Source: Cupriavidus basilensis
Lineage (GTDB): Bacteria > Pseudomonadota > Gammaproteobacteria > Burkholderiales > Burkholderiaceae
Length of the DNA stretch: 64,000 bases
Direction: 5' to 3'
Assembly (NCBI RefSeq): GCF_008801925.2
Contig: NZ_CP062803.1
Coordinates: 2,418,001-2,482,000, forward strand
In this document: positions 7,943 through 16,872 of the stretch, one piece after another
How the letters are laid out: every line of letters starts with the position of its first letter
Numbering within the stretch: position 1 is the stretch's first letter
The notes under the pieces: model-generated
What the model saw: the letters and a program-made list of their open reading frames with translations, nothing else
The model's database searches: none
What the model was told of the DNA's origin: nothing
Program-made: the position numbers and the translations under genes

Positions 7943-8848
7943 ATGATTGAGCTTCGCCGGCTGCGCGCCTTTGTCGTGCTGGCCGAGGAAGGCCACGTCA
8001 CCCGCGCCGCCGAGCGCCTGGGCATGCAACAGCCGCCGCTCACGCGCCTGTTGCGCGGACTGGAGGAGGAGCTGGGTGTTTTGCTGATGCGCCGCCTGCC
8101 GCGCGGCGTGCGCCCGACAGAGGCCGGCCTGGCATTGCTGGAAGAGGCCCGCGCCGTGCTGGCCCGGGCCGAGGGCGTGGCCGATGTGGTGCGCCGCGCC
8201 GCGGCCGGGGAGCAAGGGCGGCTGGCGGTGGGCTTTACCAGCTCCGCCGCCCTGCACCCTTTTGTGCCCGCCGTGCTGCGCCGGTTTCGCGAGAGCGTGC
8301 CGGGCGTTGCCGTGACGCTGGAGGAAGCCGGCACCAGCGAGCTGGTGGACGCGATCCTGCACGAGCGCCTGGACGCCGCGTTCGTCCGCTCGCCGGTGGG
8401 CAGCACCGCCGGGCTGGTGCTCGATGCCGTGCTGGACGAGCCGATGCTGGCTGCGTTGCCGGCCGGGCATCCGCTGTCGGCGCAGGCCGGCGCGCTGCCG
8501 CTGTCGGCGCTGGCGCGCGAGCCTTTCATCCTCTATCGCCGCCCCGCCGGGCCCGGTTTATATGACGCGATCCTGACCGCTTGCCGCGCCGCGGGCTTCA
8601 GCCCGCTGGTGGCGCAGGAAGCGCCCCGCCTGCCGGCCACGCTGAGCCTGGTGGCAGCAGGCCTTGGCGTGTCCGTGGTGCCCGCGTCCATGCACCGCCT
8701 GGGTGGCGAAGATATCGTCTATCGCCCGCTGGGCGAGAGCCCGCCGCTGAGCGCGCCCCTGCACCTCGCGATGCGACAGGGCGCGCTGCCGGCAGCCGTG
8801 ACGCGCTTTCGCGCGATGGTGCGCGAGATGCGCGAGATGCGCAGTTGA
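7943..8848 (+). CDS. LysR-family transcriptional regulator
   Basis: 301 residues. Helix-turn-helix in MIELRRLRAFVVLAEEGHVT / TRAAERLGMQQPPLTRLLRG, effector domain from about residue 90 including LAVGFTSSAALHPFVPAVL, similar to the CatR/BenM-like benzoate-type branch. ATG 7943 is preceded by GGGAG at a good distance; the frame is open to 7892. Divergent from the conserved ORF/tam gene across about 100 bases, where TGCTA and TAGCA arms flank the AT-rich ATGCAT at about 7888-7915. Possible regulator of tam; unproven. Confidence 0.9.
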   Translation: MIELRRLRAFVVLAEEGHVTRAAERLGMQQPPLTRLLRGLEEELGVLLMRRLPRGVRPTEAGLALLEEARAVLARAEGVADVVRRAAAGEQGRLAVGFTSSAALHPFVPAVLRRFRESVPGVAVTLEEAGTSELVDAILHERLDAAFVRSPVGSTAGLVLDAVLDEPMLAALPAGHPLSAQAGALPLSALAREPFILYRRPAGPGLYDAILTACRAAGFSPLVAQEAPRLPATLSLVAAGLGVSVVPASMHRLGGEDIVYRPLGESPPLSAPLHLAMRQGALPAAVTRFRAMVREMREMRS

Positions 8849-8866
8849 AGGTACGTATGGTTTCCA

Positions 8867-9283
8867 GTGCGGTCCTCCCTGGGCTGCATTGCCAAGCGCA
8901 AGGCGCTGTACGTCGCGCTCGATGCCTTCGCAACCGCCGTCAAATCGGCCGACCACCAGAAGATCATCGAGGCGTCGCTCGCGCACTTCGGCCACATCAC
9001 CGCGGGCGACCTGAGCCGCCCCGTTGAGATCCGCTCGCGGGATGAAATGGGCCAGCTGCTGTCGGGCATCGCGAAGATGCCGGACGGCCTGGCGCAAGCC
9101 GTCTTGTCCGTGCGCACGGGCAGCGAAGTGATCCGCGACGTGGTCGCGACCATGAGCGAGATCATCCGCGACATCCAGCGCGCCTCCGACACAGTGGCCG
9201 TGTTCAGGCTGGGAAACCAGGGCATAGCCAGCGCGGCGAGTGCCGCGAGTGCGGCGTCGGCGTCCAACTGGTCGTCCTTCTAA
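8867..9283 (+). pseudogene. Remnant of a methyl-accepting chemotaxis protein
   Basis: The frame encodes 138 residues. Residues about 45-95 match a HAMP domain (HITAGDLSRPVEIRSRDEMG then QLLSGIAKM), followed by VRTGSEVIRDVVATMSEI, which resembles the region that in intact receptors leads into the signalling hairpin. The sensor domain, transmembrane segments and the highly conserved methyl-accepting signalling tip are missing, and the tail is low-complexity ASAASAASAAS. Best read as the scar of internal and terminal deletions. It ends tail to tail with a second gene fragment. Confidence 0.65.
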
Positions 9284-9366
9284 GCCGAACGCCGCGCGGC
9301 GGCGGCTTCCAGGCTGCCCTTGAACGAATCAGGCGCGAGCAGCACGCGCAGCGCTCGCGCTGGCAC
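9280..9366 (-). pseudogene. Remnant of glycerate kinase N-terminus
   Basis: The 28-codon frame from GTG 9366 contains LRVLLAPDSFKGSLEAAAAR, which matches the near-invariant N-terminus of type I glycerate kinases (IAPDSFKGSLSA) and then stops. The remaining 350 or so residues are absent and the sequence passes straight into the chemoreceptor remnant. A deletion between the two genes would explain both. A hydroxypyruvate-reductase-like gene lies 1.7 kb away. Confidence 0.55.
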
Positions 9367-9389
9367 GTTACTCAACGCCGTAGCGCTCG

Positions 9390-9773
9390 TCACGGCGCGT
9401 CCAGCTCGGAGATCTCGATCAGGTTCAGGTCCGGATCGCGCACGTAGACGGAGCGGATCTTCTGCGTGGCGCCGGTCCGCGCGACCGGGCCCGCAACGAT
9501 GGGCCAGCCGGCAGCGCGCAGCCGCTCGATCACGCCGTCGAGCGGGATCGACGCAATGAAGCACAGGTCCAGCGCGCCGGGCACCGGCAGGTGCGCCTTG
9601 GGCTCGAACTCCGCGCCGCGCACGTGCAGGTTGATCTTCTGGTTGCCGAAGCGGAACGCCACGCGGTTCTCACCGAAGGTTTCCAGCTGCATGCCGAGCA
9701 CGCGCGTATAGAAATCGATGGTGGCGCCGGCATCCGTGCTGGTCAGCACCAGGTGGTCGAGGTGGTCAATCAT
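9390..9773 (-). CDS. VOC-superfamily (glyoxalase/dioxygenase-fold) protein
   Basis: 127 residues, one complete VOC module: MIDHLDHLVLTSTDAGATI, FYTRVLGMQLETFGENRVAF, INLHVRGAEFEPKAH and the C-terminal SVYVRDPDLNLIEISE. The conserved His near the N-terminus and Glu in LIEISE are typical metal ligands. Annotated in relatives as a virulence or glyoxalase-like protein without a known reaction. ATG 9773 chosen by homology (frame open to 9857), with AGAGAG upstream. On the same strand and downstream of a LysR gene. Confidence 0.85.
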   Translation of the reverse strand: MIDHLDHLVLTSTDAGATIDFYTRVLGMQLETFGENRVAFRFGNQKINLHVRGAEFEPKAHLPVPGALDLCFIASIPLDGVIERLRAAGWPIVAGPVARTGATQKIRSVYVRDPDLNLIEISELDAP

Positions 9774-9890
9774 GTCGCGCTTGCTCTCTCTGCGGTTTGG
9801 CCGGAAGCCATCATGGCAGTTGCGCAGGCACATGAACATGTCGGATTGCGCCAGCACCCTTTCCGAAAACGCAAAGCTGAAGCGCCCGCC

Positions 9891-10847
9891 TCAGCGCGGC
9901 GCCAGCAGGTGATCGAACAGCTTGCGCGCCTCGGGCTGCAGCGTCGCGGCCGATTTCACGCCAAGCCACAGCGTGCGCGAAGCCCACGGATCCGCAAGGC
10001 GGATGGCACGCAACCCGGCGCCAAGGATCTCGGCGCGCACCGCGCCCTCGGGCAAGACCCCGATGCCAAGGCCCGCCTCGATCATGCGGCAGATCGCATC
10101 GAAACTGCTGACCTGCACCCGCAGCTTGAGCACGCGCTCCAGCGCGGCCGCGGCGTCGGCCAGCCGCTGCAGCAGCGAGCTGCCCTGGTTGAGGCCGACG
10201 AAATCGAATGCGAGCGCGTCGGCAAAGGCCACCTCGGCGCGCGCCGCCAGCGGATGATCCGGCGGCACCAGCACCACCAGGCGGTCACGGCGATACTCGA
10301 ACTTTTCCAGCGCGCCGGCCGCAACGTTGTCGGCAAACACGCCGATATCCGCCTGCCCGCCCGCCACCGCCGCGATCACCTCGCCGCTCATGCGCTCCTC
10401 CAGGCTGACGCGGATCAGCGGCTGCGCGTGCAGGAACACGCCCAGGTCCCGCGGCATGAACTGGATGATGGCCGAGGTGTTGGCCCACACGCGCACATGC
10501 CCCCGCACGCCGATGGCGAAATCGCTCATGTCGCCCGCCAGGCGATTCACGCTATCCAGCACGGCCCGCGCATGGCCGACCAGCCCAACGCCGGCCGGGG
10601 TGAGCTCAAGCCCGCGCGGCAGCCTCACGAACAAGGCGCAATCGGTGGTCTTTTCCAGGTCGGCAACGCGGCGGCTGAGCGCCGACAGCGTCATGTGGGT
10701 GCGCTCGGCGGCCTTGGTGAAGCTGCCGCTCTGCGCCACCACCAGGAACAGGCGCAGGGACTGCAGGTCGAGATGGGCGGGATTGATCACGCGAAAGCGT
10801 CCGGTGGGCGGCGGCGTCGATGGCGGCCGGATGGCCAGGGCCGTCAA
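9891..10847 (-). CDS. LysR-family transcriptional regulator
   Basis: 318 residues. An N-terminal extension of about 25 residues (MTALAIRPPSTPPPTG) precedes the helix-turn-helix LDLQSLRLFLVVAQSGSFTK / LSALSRRVADLEKTTDC, so the true start may be further in. Effector domain contains QADIGVFADNVAAGALEKFE and FDFVGLNQGSSLLQRLADAA, typical of CbnR-like or Bug-associated LysR proteins. Divergent from the D-2-hydroxyacid dehydrogenase gene at 11022 and likely its regulator. Confidence 0.9.
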   Translation of the reverse strand: MTALAIRPPSTPPPTGRFRVINPAHLDLQSLRLFLVVAQSGSFTKAAERTHMTLSALSRRVADLEKTTDCALFVRLPRGLELTPAGVGLVGHARAVLDSVNRLAGDMSDFAIGVRGHVRVWANTSAIIQFMPRDLGVFLHAQPLIRVSLEERMSGEVIAAVAGGQADIGVFADNVAAGALEKFEYRRDRLVVLVPPDHPLAARAEVAFADALAFDFVGLNQGSSLLQRLADAAAALERVLKLRVQVSSFDAICRMIEAGLGIGVLPEGAVRAEILGAGLRAIRLADPWASRTLWLGVKSAATLQPEARKLFDHLLAPR

Positions 10848-11021
10848 GCCATGCCCCGAGGTTTGAGAATCGGGAAAGGCTAGTGGACGAGAACGGCATT
10901 GTCAATTTGGGCGCCCAGGGCCACCATGGCCGGTCCACGCGCGCCGGCCGATGGCCAGAGGCATGGCGTACTCGCCACCCGGGCTTACCGACAGGCAGAC
11001 ACGACAAACACCACAAACACC

Positions 11022-11999
11022 ATGAACCCCTCCCAGACCACGCCGGAAGTCGTTTTCCTGGACCGCGGCACGCTGGCCCCCGAGACCGTGCTGCGCGCGT
11101 TGCCGTTCGCGCACCGGCTGACGGTCTTTGACGCCACCGCGCCGCATGAAGTGGCCGCGCGCATCGCCAACGCGCAGATCGTGATCACCAACAAGGTCAA
11201 GCTGCCGGCCGAGGTGCTGCGCGAGGCCGCCAGCCTGCGCCTGGTGGCGATCGCGGCCACCGGCACCGACCACGTCGACCTGCGCGCCTGCGCCGCCCGC
11301 GGCATCTGCGTGTCGAACGTGCGCAACTACGCCGTGCATACGGTGCCCGAGCACACCTTCGCGCTGATCTTCGCGCTGCGCCGCAGCCTGCATGCCTATT
11401 GCGACGCGGTGCGCGCGGGCCGCTGGCAGGCCTCGGGGCAGTTCTGCTTTCACGACTACCCGATCCACGACCTGGCCGGCTCGACCATCGGCATCGTCGG
11501 CGGCGGCACCCTGGGCCGCTCGGTGGGCGAGATCGCCCGGCTGCTGGGACTCAAGGTGCTGTACGCCGCCCGCAAGGGCCAGCAAAGCGCCGACACGCAA
11601 CACACGCCCTTCGCGGACATGCTGCGCCTGAGCGACATCATCACGCTGCACTGCCCGCTGACCCCCGCCAACGCGGGGCTGATCGGCCGCGAGGAGTTCG
11701 CGCAGATGACGCGCCGCCCGCTGCTGATCAACACCGCGCGCGGCGGCCTGGTCGACGAGGCCGCACTGGTCGACGCCCTGCGGCAAGGACAGGTCTGCGG
11801 CGCCGGTTTCGATGTAGCCACCCAGGAGCCGCCCGGCCCCGGCCACCCGTTCCACGCACTGCGCGACCATCCCGCCTTCCTGCTCACGCCGCACGTGGTC
11901 TGGGCGAGCCGGGAGGCCATCCAGGCGCTGGCGGACCAGCTGATCGACAATATCGCGGCGTTCGCGGCCGGCTCGCCGCGCAATGTGGTGGCGGGCTGA
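11022..11999 (+). CDS. D-2-hydroxyacid dehydrogenase, hydroxypyruvate/glyoxylate reductase type
   Basis: 325 residues, full length. NAD(P)-binding GSTIGIVGGGTLGRSVGE, substrate-binding VSNVRNYAVHTVPEH, catalytic Arg in INTARGGLVDE, Glu in ATQEPP and His in LTPHVVWAS. This family reduces hydroxypyruvate to D-glycerate or glyoxylate to glycolate. The frame is open to 10899, but homology begins at MNPSQTTPEVVFLDRG. Just before the ATG is a 9-base direct repeat ACAAACACC twice, with no clear Shine-Dalgarno. The nearby glycerate kinase fragment hints that the module once made glycerate phosphate. Confidence 0.92.
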   Translation: MNPSQTTPEVVFLDRGTLAPETVLRALPFAHRLTVFDATAPHEVAARIANAQIVITNKVKLPAEVLREAASLRLVAIAATGTDHVDLRACAARGICVSNVRNYAVHTVPEHTFALIFALRRSLHAYCDAVRAGRWQASGQFCFHDYPIHDLAGSTIGIVGGGTLGRSVGEIARLLGLKVLYAARKGQQSADTQHTPFADMLRLSDIITLHCPLTPANAGLIGREEFAQMTRRPLLINTARGGLVDEAALVDALRQGQVCGAGFDVATQEPPGPGHPFHALRDHPAFLLTPHVVWASREAIQALADQLIDNIAAFAAGSPRNVVAG

Positions 12000-12108
12000 G
12001 CCTGCCCTGGCCGGACAACGATGATGGCGCGCGTGCGACGCCCGGATCCGTGCCGGAAAGCCGCTTCGCGTCTATATTGTTCCTGTTCGGGATCACGACG
12101 GAGGGAGC

Positions 12109-12777
12109 ATGCGTGCGCAATGCTGCAGGCTTGTACTGGCGGTGGCGACTGCCTGCGCGCTGGGCCTGGCCCTGAATTGCGCGCCGTGTTTCGCCCAGGC
12201 CGGTGCGGGCGCGCCAGTGCCTTTCGTGCGGATCGGGCTTGCCAGGCAGGTTGCCGTTCAGGTTCCCAAGGACTGGACCATCCTGTCCGGGGCCCAGGGC
12301 CGGGCCAACGGCACCATCGCGGACGCGGTGGGGGGCGTCTCCATCGTCCCGGCGCCGGCGGGCCAGACGGTCAACCTCCTGCATGCCGTATCCAATGTGC
12401 AGAATCCGTACGCGGCCGTGATCGTCAACTCGCTGGCGCAAGCGCCAGTCACGCCCGAGCAGGTCCGCCGCTTCGACAGGTCAATGCTTCTGGCATACGC
12501 AGCGAGCTTCGAGCGCAGGATGCGCGACTCCCTGAAGACATCGGGCAGGGAGATGCTCTCCATCGACGAGCCTCGCCTCGAGACAATCGGTGGCTGGCCG
12601 GCGATTGCCGTCAACTACGTGCGCACCGGCGCGCAGGGCACGATCTACGTGCAGCATTTCGACATCTATACGCCGGACCAGGAGCTGCTGCTCATCCTCT
12701 CGTGCCGCGACACGGCGCGCGGCGTATGGCTGCCGCTGCTGGACCGGGTGCGTAGCTCGATCGTGGTTGGCGAATAG
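12109..12777 (+). CDS. Exported protein of unknown function, PsbP/Mog1-like fold suspected
   Basis: 222 residues. Good ribosome binding site GGAGGGAG directly before ATG 12109. Signal peptide VLAVATACALGLALNCAPCF with cleavage near AQAGAG. The mature part begins RIGLARQVAVQVPKDWTILS and ends IYVQHFDIYTPDQELLLILS ... LLDRVRSSIVV; an amphipathic substrate-like opening plus a late two-strand tail of this kind is seen in PsbP/Mog1-fold proteins (DUF1795 type). That assignment is by eye and tentative. Convergent with fmdB. Confidence 0.75.
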   Translation: MRAQCCRLVLAVATACALGLALNCAPCFAQAGAGAPVPFVRIGLARQVAVQVPKDWTILSGAQGRANGTIADAVGGVSIVPAPAGQTVNLLHAVSNVQNPYAAVIVNSLAQAPVTPEQVRRFDRSMLLAYAASFERRMRDSLKTSGREMLSIDEPRLETIGGWPAIAVNYVRTGAQGTIYVQHFDIYTPDQELLLILSCRDTARGVWLPLLDRVRSSIVVGE

Positions 12778-12818
12778 CCGGGATGGCGATCGGGCTGGCC
12801 CCCATCGGGATGTCTCCC

Positions 12819-13142
12819 CTAGTGGCTGATCATCCAGGGCCGCGTGCCGGGGAAGGACTTGGCCGCACCCGGCTTGCCGGCCAGGCCGGCGCTGCCGCCC
12901 GAACAGCCACAACCCGGCCCATGCCGGTGCCCCTGGGAACTCGATGGCGCATGGGCGCTGCGCTCGTTGCCCGCATGCGCAATGCGGCGGGCCGATGGCA
13001 TCAGGGCCAGCATGGTCGCGGTGACCTGGCGCCGGGCTGCGTGGCCGCAGCCGGGGCATGGCTGCGGCGCGTCGCGCTCGTCGATGCGGCGCACCGCGGT
13101 GAAGCTGCCGCACGCCTCGCAGGCGTATTCGTACATGGGCAT
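12819..13142 (-). CDS. fmdB: FmdB-family zinc-ribbon protein
   Basis: 107 residues. The FmdB N-terminus MPMYEYACEACGSFTAVRRI ... PCPGCGHAARRQ gives two CxxC knuckles for one zinc; the C-terminal half is disordered and rich in Gly, His and Cys (HRHGPGCGCSGGSAG), as usual in the family. FmdB was named as a putative regulator beside formamidase in Methylophilus, and here too it directly follows fmdA on the same strand, 118 bases away. Molecular role unsettled. Confidence 0.92.
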   Translation of the reverse strand: MPMYEYACEACGSFTAVRRIDERDAPQPCPGCGHAARRQVTATMLALMPSARRIAHAGNERSAHAPSSSQGHRHGPGCGCSGGSAGLAGKPGAAKSFPGTRPWMISH

Positions 13143-13260
13143 ACAGGTATCTCCGCTTGGTGGAAGGTGGCAAGCGCGGGCCCCCTTGGGGAAGGAGGAG
13201 GAAGGCGGAAGCCCGCGCCCGCCGTGACTTCACATCTCTGGCTTGCGCTCAGGTCGGCAT

Positions 13261-14493
13261 TCAGGCCACATCCTGCGACAGCAGGACGTCGGCACCGCCC
13301 TTGATATGCACGGTGGGTCCATTGGCCTGCGGCCGGATATCGAAGTCGAAGATCTGCGTCGGTATCCAGAGCGTGGCGCAGGAGTTGGGGATGTCCACCA
13401 CGCCGCTGATATGCCCCTGCACCGGCGCCGTGCCCAGGATGGCGTAGGCCTGCGCGCGCGAGTAGCCAAACTTGGTCAGGTATTCGATCGCGTTCAGGCA
13501 GGCCTGCCGGTAGGCGACGTTGACATCCAGGTAGTGCTGCTTGCCTTGTTCATCCACCGAGATGCCTTCGAAGATCAGGTAGTCGTTGTAGGTCGGCGTG
13601 ATCGGGCTGGGCTTGAAGATGGGGTTCTTGATGCCGTACTTCGCCATGCCGTCCTTGATCACGCTCACCCGCATGTGCACCCACCCCGCCATCTCGATGG
13701 CGCCGCAGAAGGTAATCTCGCCGTCGCCCTGGCTGAAGTGCAGATCGCCAACCGACAGCCCCGCCCCATCCACATACACCGGGAAGTACACCTTGGAGCC
13801 ACGCGACAGGTCCTTGATGTCGCAGTTGCCGCCGTGCTCGCGCGGCGGCACCGTACGCGCGCCCTCGGCTGCCGCCCGCCTGCCAGCGTCGCCAACGAGC
13901 TTGCCCATATGGGCGGTCGCGGCAAAGGGCGGGTTGGCCAGCGGCGGCACGCGATCGGGGTCGGTCTTGATCAGCCCTGTCTCGCGTTCGTTCCAGGTAT
14001 GAAGCAGCTTGGGGTCGGGCAGGCAACCGATCAGCCCGGGATGGATCAGCCCGGCGAACTCCACGCCGGGCACATGGCGCGACGTGGTGTAGACACCGTG
14101 GAAATCCCAGATGGATTTCTGCGCCAGGGGGAAATGGTCCGTCAGGAACCCGCCGCCGTTTTTCTTCGAGAAGAAGCCGTTGAAGCCCCACTGGCTTTCG
14201 GGCTTGGCACCTACGTCCAGCAGGTCGACCACCAGCAGGTCGCCCGGCTTGACACCGCGCACGCCCACTGGCCCGGAGAGAAAGTGGACGATGGACAGGT
14301 CGATGTCCCGCACGTCATCCGCCGACTCGTTGTTCTTGATGAAGCCGCCGGTCCAGTCATAGGTCTCCAGGATGAATTCGTCGCCGGGATTGACCCAGCA
14401 AGCCATGGGAATGTCCGGGTGCCAGCGGTTGTGGACCTGTTCGTTCTCGTACGCCGATTGCGCGAGATCGACCTTGATCAGGGTATCTGCCAT
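13261..14493 (-). CDS. fmdA: Formamidase (FmdA/AmdA family)
   Basis: 410 residues, full length for the acetamidase/formamidase family that hydrolyses formamide and short amides to the acid and ammonia. Conserved stretches: HNRWHPDIPMACWVNPGDEF, GFIKNNESADDVRDIDLSIV, GPVGVRGVKPGDLLVVDLLD, HPGLIGCLPD, REHGGNCDIKDLSRGSKVYF and LHFSQGDGEITFCGAIEMAG. Cytoplasmic. It sits between the AmiS channel gene upstream and fmdB downstream, giving a complete uptake-and-hydrolysis unit that supplies nitrogen. Confidence 0.96.
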   Translation of the reverse strand: MADTLIKVDLAQSAYENEQVHNRWHPDIPMACWVNPGDEFILETYDWTGGFIKNNESADDVRDIDLSIVHFLSGPVGVRGVKPGDLLVVDLLDVGAKPESQWGFNGFFSKKNGGGFLTDHFPLAQKSIWDFHGVYTTSRHVPGVEFAGLIHPGLIGCLPDPKLLHTWNERETGLIKTDPDRVPPLANPPFAATAHMGKLVGDAGRRAAAEGARTVPPREHGGNCDIKDLSRGSKVYFPVYVDGAGLSVGDLHFSQGDGEITFCGAIEMAGWVHMRVSVIKDGMAKYGIKNPIFKPSPITPTYNDYLIFEGISVDEQGKQHYLDVNVAYRQACLNAIEYLTKFGYSRAQAYAILGTAPVQGHISGVVDIPNSCATLWIPTQIFDFDIRPQANGPTVHIKGGADVLLSQDVA

Positions 14494-14657
14494 GTGCCTG
14501 TCTCCTTGGTGTGTGTCCGGTCAATCGCCGGATTGCGGCCGTGAAACGATGCAGCCGCCTTGGCTGCATGCCTGGATCAGCGTTGGTCGCGTGCGGCTGC
14601 CCGCCGCCGCGTTGTGGTCGACCTTTGCGGTCTGACTTTGCGGTATGTCCTTGCGGT

Positions 14658-15170
14658 CTATCTGAATGATTCGCTCAGCAGCAGATAGCCTGGCAGCCAG
14701 CCAGTGGCGATACCTGCCAGGACGGTCGCAACGCCGGTGAACTTCAGGATCGGGCGCTGCATCGCCAGCAACAGGAAGTACAGGAACCACAGCACGCCCC
14801 AGCCGACCCAGCACCAGGCGAACCAGGTATCCCAGACGGAGCTGGCATGGCGCAGCGCATCAATGGCGACGGGAATCACCGTGACCGACACGAACAGGCT
14901 GAACCAGCCCAGGCCACGCCCATCCGCACCGTTGAAGCGGTTAAGCGCAACCCACAGATAGGTGAAGGTAAATAGCAGCGTCAGCGCACCGGCCTTGATG
15001 GATGCGCTGTCCGCCTCGCCGCCGAAGATCAGCCGCAGCGACACCAGCATCGTCACCCCGCCGGCAAAGATATTGACGACCCAGATCTCGCGGTCGCCAA
15101 TCTTGCCCAGCAGCCACAAGCCGTTCAGGCACAGCACGGCACCTACGTAAAGCAACGTCAGGCCTAGCAT
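14658..15170 (-). CDS. amiS: AmiS/UreI-family amide or urea channel
   Basis: 170 residues with six or seven hydrophobic segments (first GLTLLYVGAVLCLNGLWLLG; last VATVLAGIATGWLPGYLLL). Contains the family motif LWLLGKIGDREIWVVNIFAG and TFTYLWVALNRFNG. AmiS/UreI proteins are inner-membrane channels for urea or short-chain amides. It is first in a unit with formamidase (164 bases downstream), so formamide or acetamide is the likely solute. Gene symbol by family; the exact solute is inferred. Confidence 0.9.
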   Translation of the reverse strand: MLGLTLLYVGAVLCLNGLWLLGKIGDREIWVVNIFAGGVTMLVSLRLIFGGEADSASIKAGALTLLFTFTYLWVALNRFNGADGRGLGWFSLFVSVTVIPVAIDALRHASSVWDTWFAWCWVGWGVLWFLYFLLLAMQRPILKFTGVATVLAGIATGWLPGYLLLSESFR

Positions 15171-15378
15171 GGCGTATCTCCTCCGTGACGGGTTCTGGTT
15201 GTTCTTTTTCTGTTGGCGCCGGCGGCCGCGTGGCGACGGGTCAACTATAAGCAGGCCCGCGAAGATGCGAATCCTTCACGACGAGGATTCTGCGCATCAC
15301 GTGGCTGGGTGAGGTGGCCTCACCCAGTTGAATGAGGCAACGGATAAGGCAGCGGCGCGATGGCCAGGTGAGGGACGT

Positions 15379-16590
15379 TCAGGCCGGCGGGCAATGCTGC
15401 GCGTGCAGGCGCACCAATTCCATCTGGCCATGGGTGCCGGTCTTCTGGAAGATCTGCTTGAGGTGGCTGCGCACCGTGTTCTCGGACACGTGCAGTAGCT
15501 GCGCCAGGCTGGCGATGGAGTGGCCGGCGAAGACCAGCGCGTTGACCCGCGCCTGGGCCTCGCTCAGCTTGAACTGGCGCGCGAACAGGCAATCGTGGTG
15601 CGCATGCTCCGCACCCTGCCGGCGCGCGCTGACCACCACCAGCGCGCGCGCCTCGCCCAGCCCGTTGCGCATGGATGCACCGGCGGGCTGCAACGTGAGC
15701 GTCGTGGGCAAGGCAAAGCCGGGCGCGCAAACCGACAGCACCTGCGTGGGCACCAGCGTGGCCTGGCCCGGGCGGGGGTCGCGCGTGTCACCGGCCTTGG
15801 AGGGAAGTCCTTGGGAAGCCCCGGCCAGCGTGGCCAGCATCTCGTGCAAGGTGCGGTGGTCGGTCGGCATCACCGCCGCAAGATACTCGCCATCCCGGTA
15901 CAGGCCGCTGCCCTGCCCGCACAGTGCTTGCGCGCTGCGGTTGCAGTAGACGATGCGCCCATCCTGCTCCACCAGGAAGGTCGCGTTAGGATGGCCGTCG
16001 ATGACGCACATCAGCGCCTGGCTCAGGTCCGCGGCGCTGTGGCGGTGCCAGCGGTTTTCCAGCGACAGCGCCATATGCGCCAGCAGGCCGCGGAACTCCG
16101 CCTTCTCCTTGCTGGCAAAGCGCCGCTGGTCTTCGCGCCGGTACAACTCAAGGTAGTAGACGACATCCGCCTCGCGCGCCACCACCCCGCACAGGCGATG
16201 CAGATAGCGATGAGGCCGCAGCAACGCCTGGTAGTAGTCCGTGCGGACCAGGTCGCCGCTGCCCAGCATGTCTTCGCCGCTGATCACCTGCAGGGGCTGG
16301 TAGGCCGTGCTGGAGAGGAACCACGGGTTGCGCGCGGAGTACTGCGCAAAGGTGCGAAAAAACGCCGGGTCGTCCGGGGCGCCGTGCAGCACCGCGCCCT
16401 GGCCGCCGGCCAGGTGCCGCCGCGCCAGCACGGCCGCGCCCGCGGCGAACTGATCGCGCACCAGCGCAACCACGCCGCGCCAGCCATCATCATCGCGCGC
16501 GGCGTGGATACGGTAGATCAGTTCCCCGGCCTGGGGATCGGCGCTATCGGCGCTATCGGCATTCTGGGCGGGCAACCGCGCATTCTCCAT
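15379..16590 (-). CDS. LuxR-type regulator with PAS-like domain
   Basis: 403 residues from ATG 16590. Middle region (about 195-260) reads as a PAS domain: MCVIDGHPNATFLVEQDGRI / VYCNRSAQALCG. C-terminus is a LuxR/GerE helix-turn-helix: FKLSEAQARVNALVFAGHSI / ASLAQLLHVSENTVRSHLKQ / IFQKTGTHGQMELVRL. The N-terminal 190 residues resemble the sensor part of similar Burkholderiales regulators. The open frame runs back to 17754, but that part is antisense to the transporter gene and not credible. Upstream of amiS-fmdA-fmdB on the same strand and divergent from the transporter-kinase gene, so it probably controls amide use. Confidence 0.85.
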   Translation of the reverse strand: MENARLPAQNADSADSADPQAGELIYRIHAARDDDGWRGVVALVRDQFAAGAAVLARRHLAGGQGAVLHGAPDDPAFFRTFAQYSARNPWFLSSTAYQPLQVISGEDMLGSGDLVRTDYYQALLRPHRYLHRLCGVVAREADVVYYLELYRREDQRRFASKEKAEFRGLLAHMALSLENRWHRHSAADLSQALMCVIDGHPNATFLVEQDGRIVYCNRSAQALCGQGSGLYRDGEYLAAVMPTDHRTLHEMLATLAGASQGLPSKAGDTRDPRPGQATLVPTQVLSVCAPGFALPTTLTLQPAGASMRNGLGEARALVVVSARRQGAEHAHHDCLFARQFKLSEAQARVNALVFAGHSIASLAQLLHVSENTVRSHLKQIFQKTGTHGQMELVRLHAQHCPPA

Positions 16591-16784
16591 GGCATCGGGC
16601 ACAGCGGATCCGGGCAGCGGCGAGCGCGCTGCGACGCTGCCCCCAGCCTCTTCGATATGAGGACTGCCGGCCAGTGTTTGCGCTGACACCCTAAATGTCA
16701 AGGCGCCGCGCCATGCTGCCGCGCAGCATCCGCACGGCATGCCGCAGCGCGTTGCGCACCCCTTCCCGCGCGGCGCGCATGTCA

Positions 16785-16813
16785 TTGCGCGAGGGGCGGA
16801 TTCAGACAATAAT
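16785..16813 (+). promoter_or_regulatory. Candidate sigma-70 promoter for the transporter-kinase gene
   Basis: TTGCGC at 16785-16790 and AATAAT at 16808-16813 are separated by 17 bases, 59 bases before the ATG. The -10 matches five of six consensus bases and the -35 three to four. It is the only AT-rich spot in the divergent region. Confidence 0.4.
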
Positions 16814-16872
16814 CGGAGCGCCCGCTGCCAGCCATCCGTCCCGACCCGGATCGCACCCGAAGCCACCACGCC

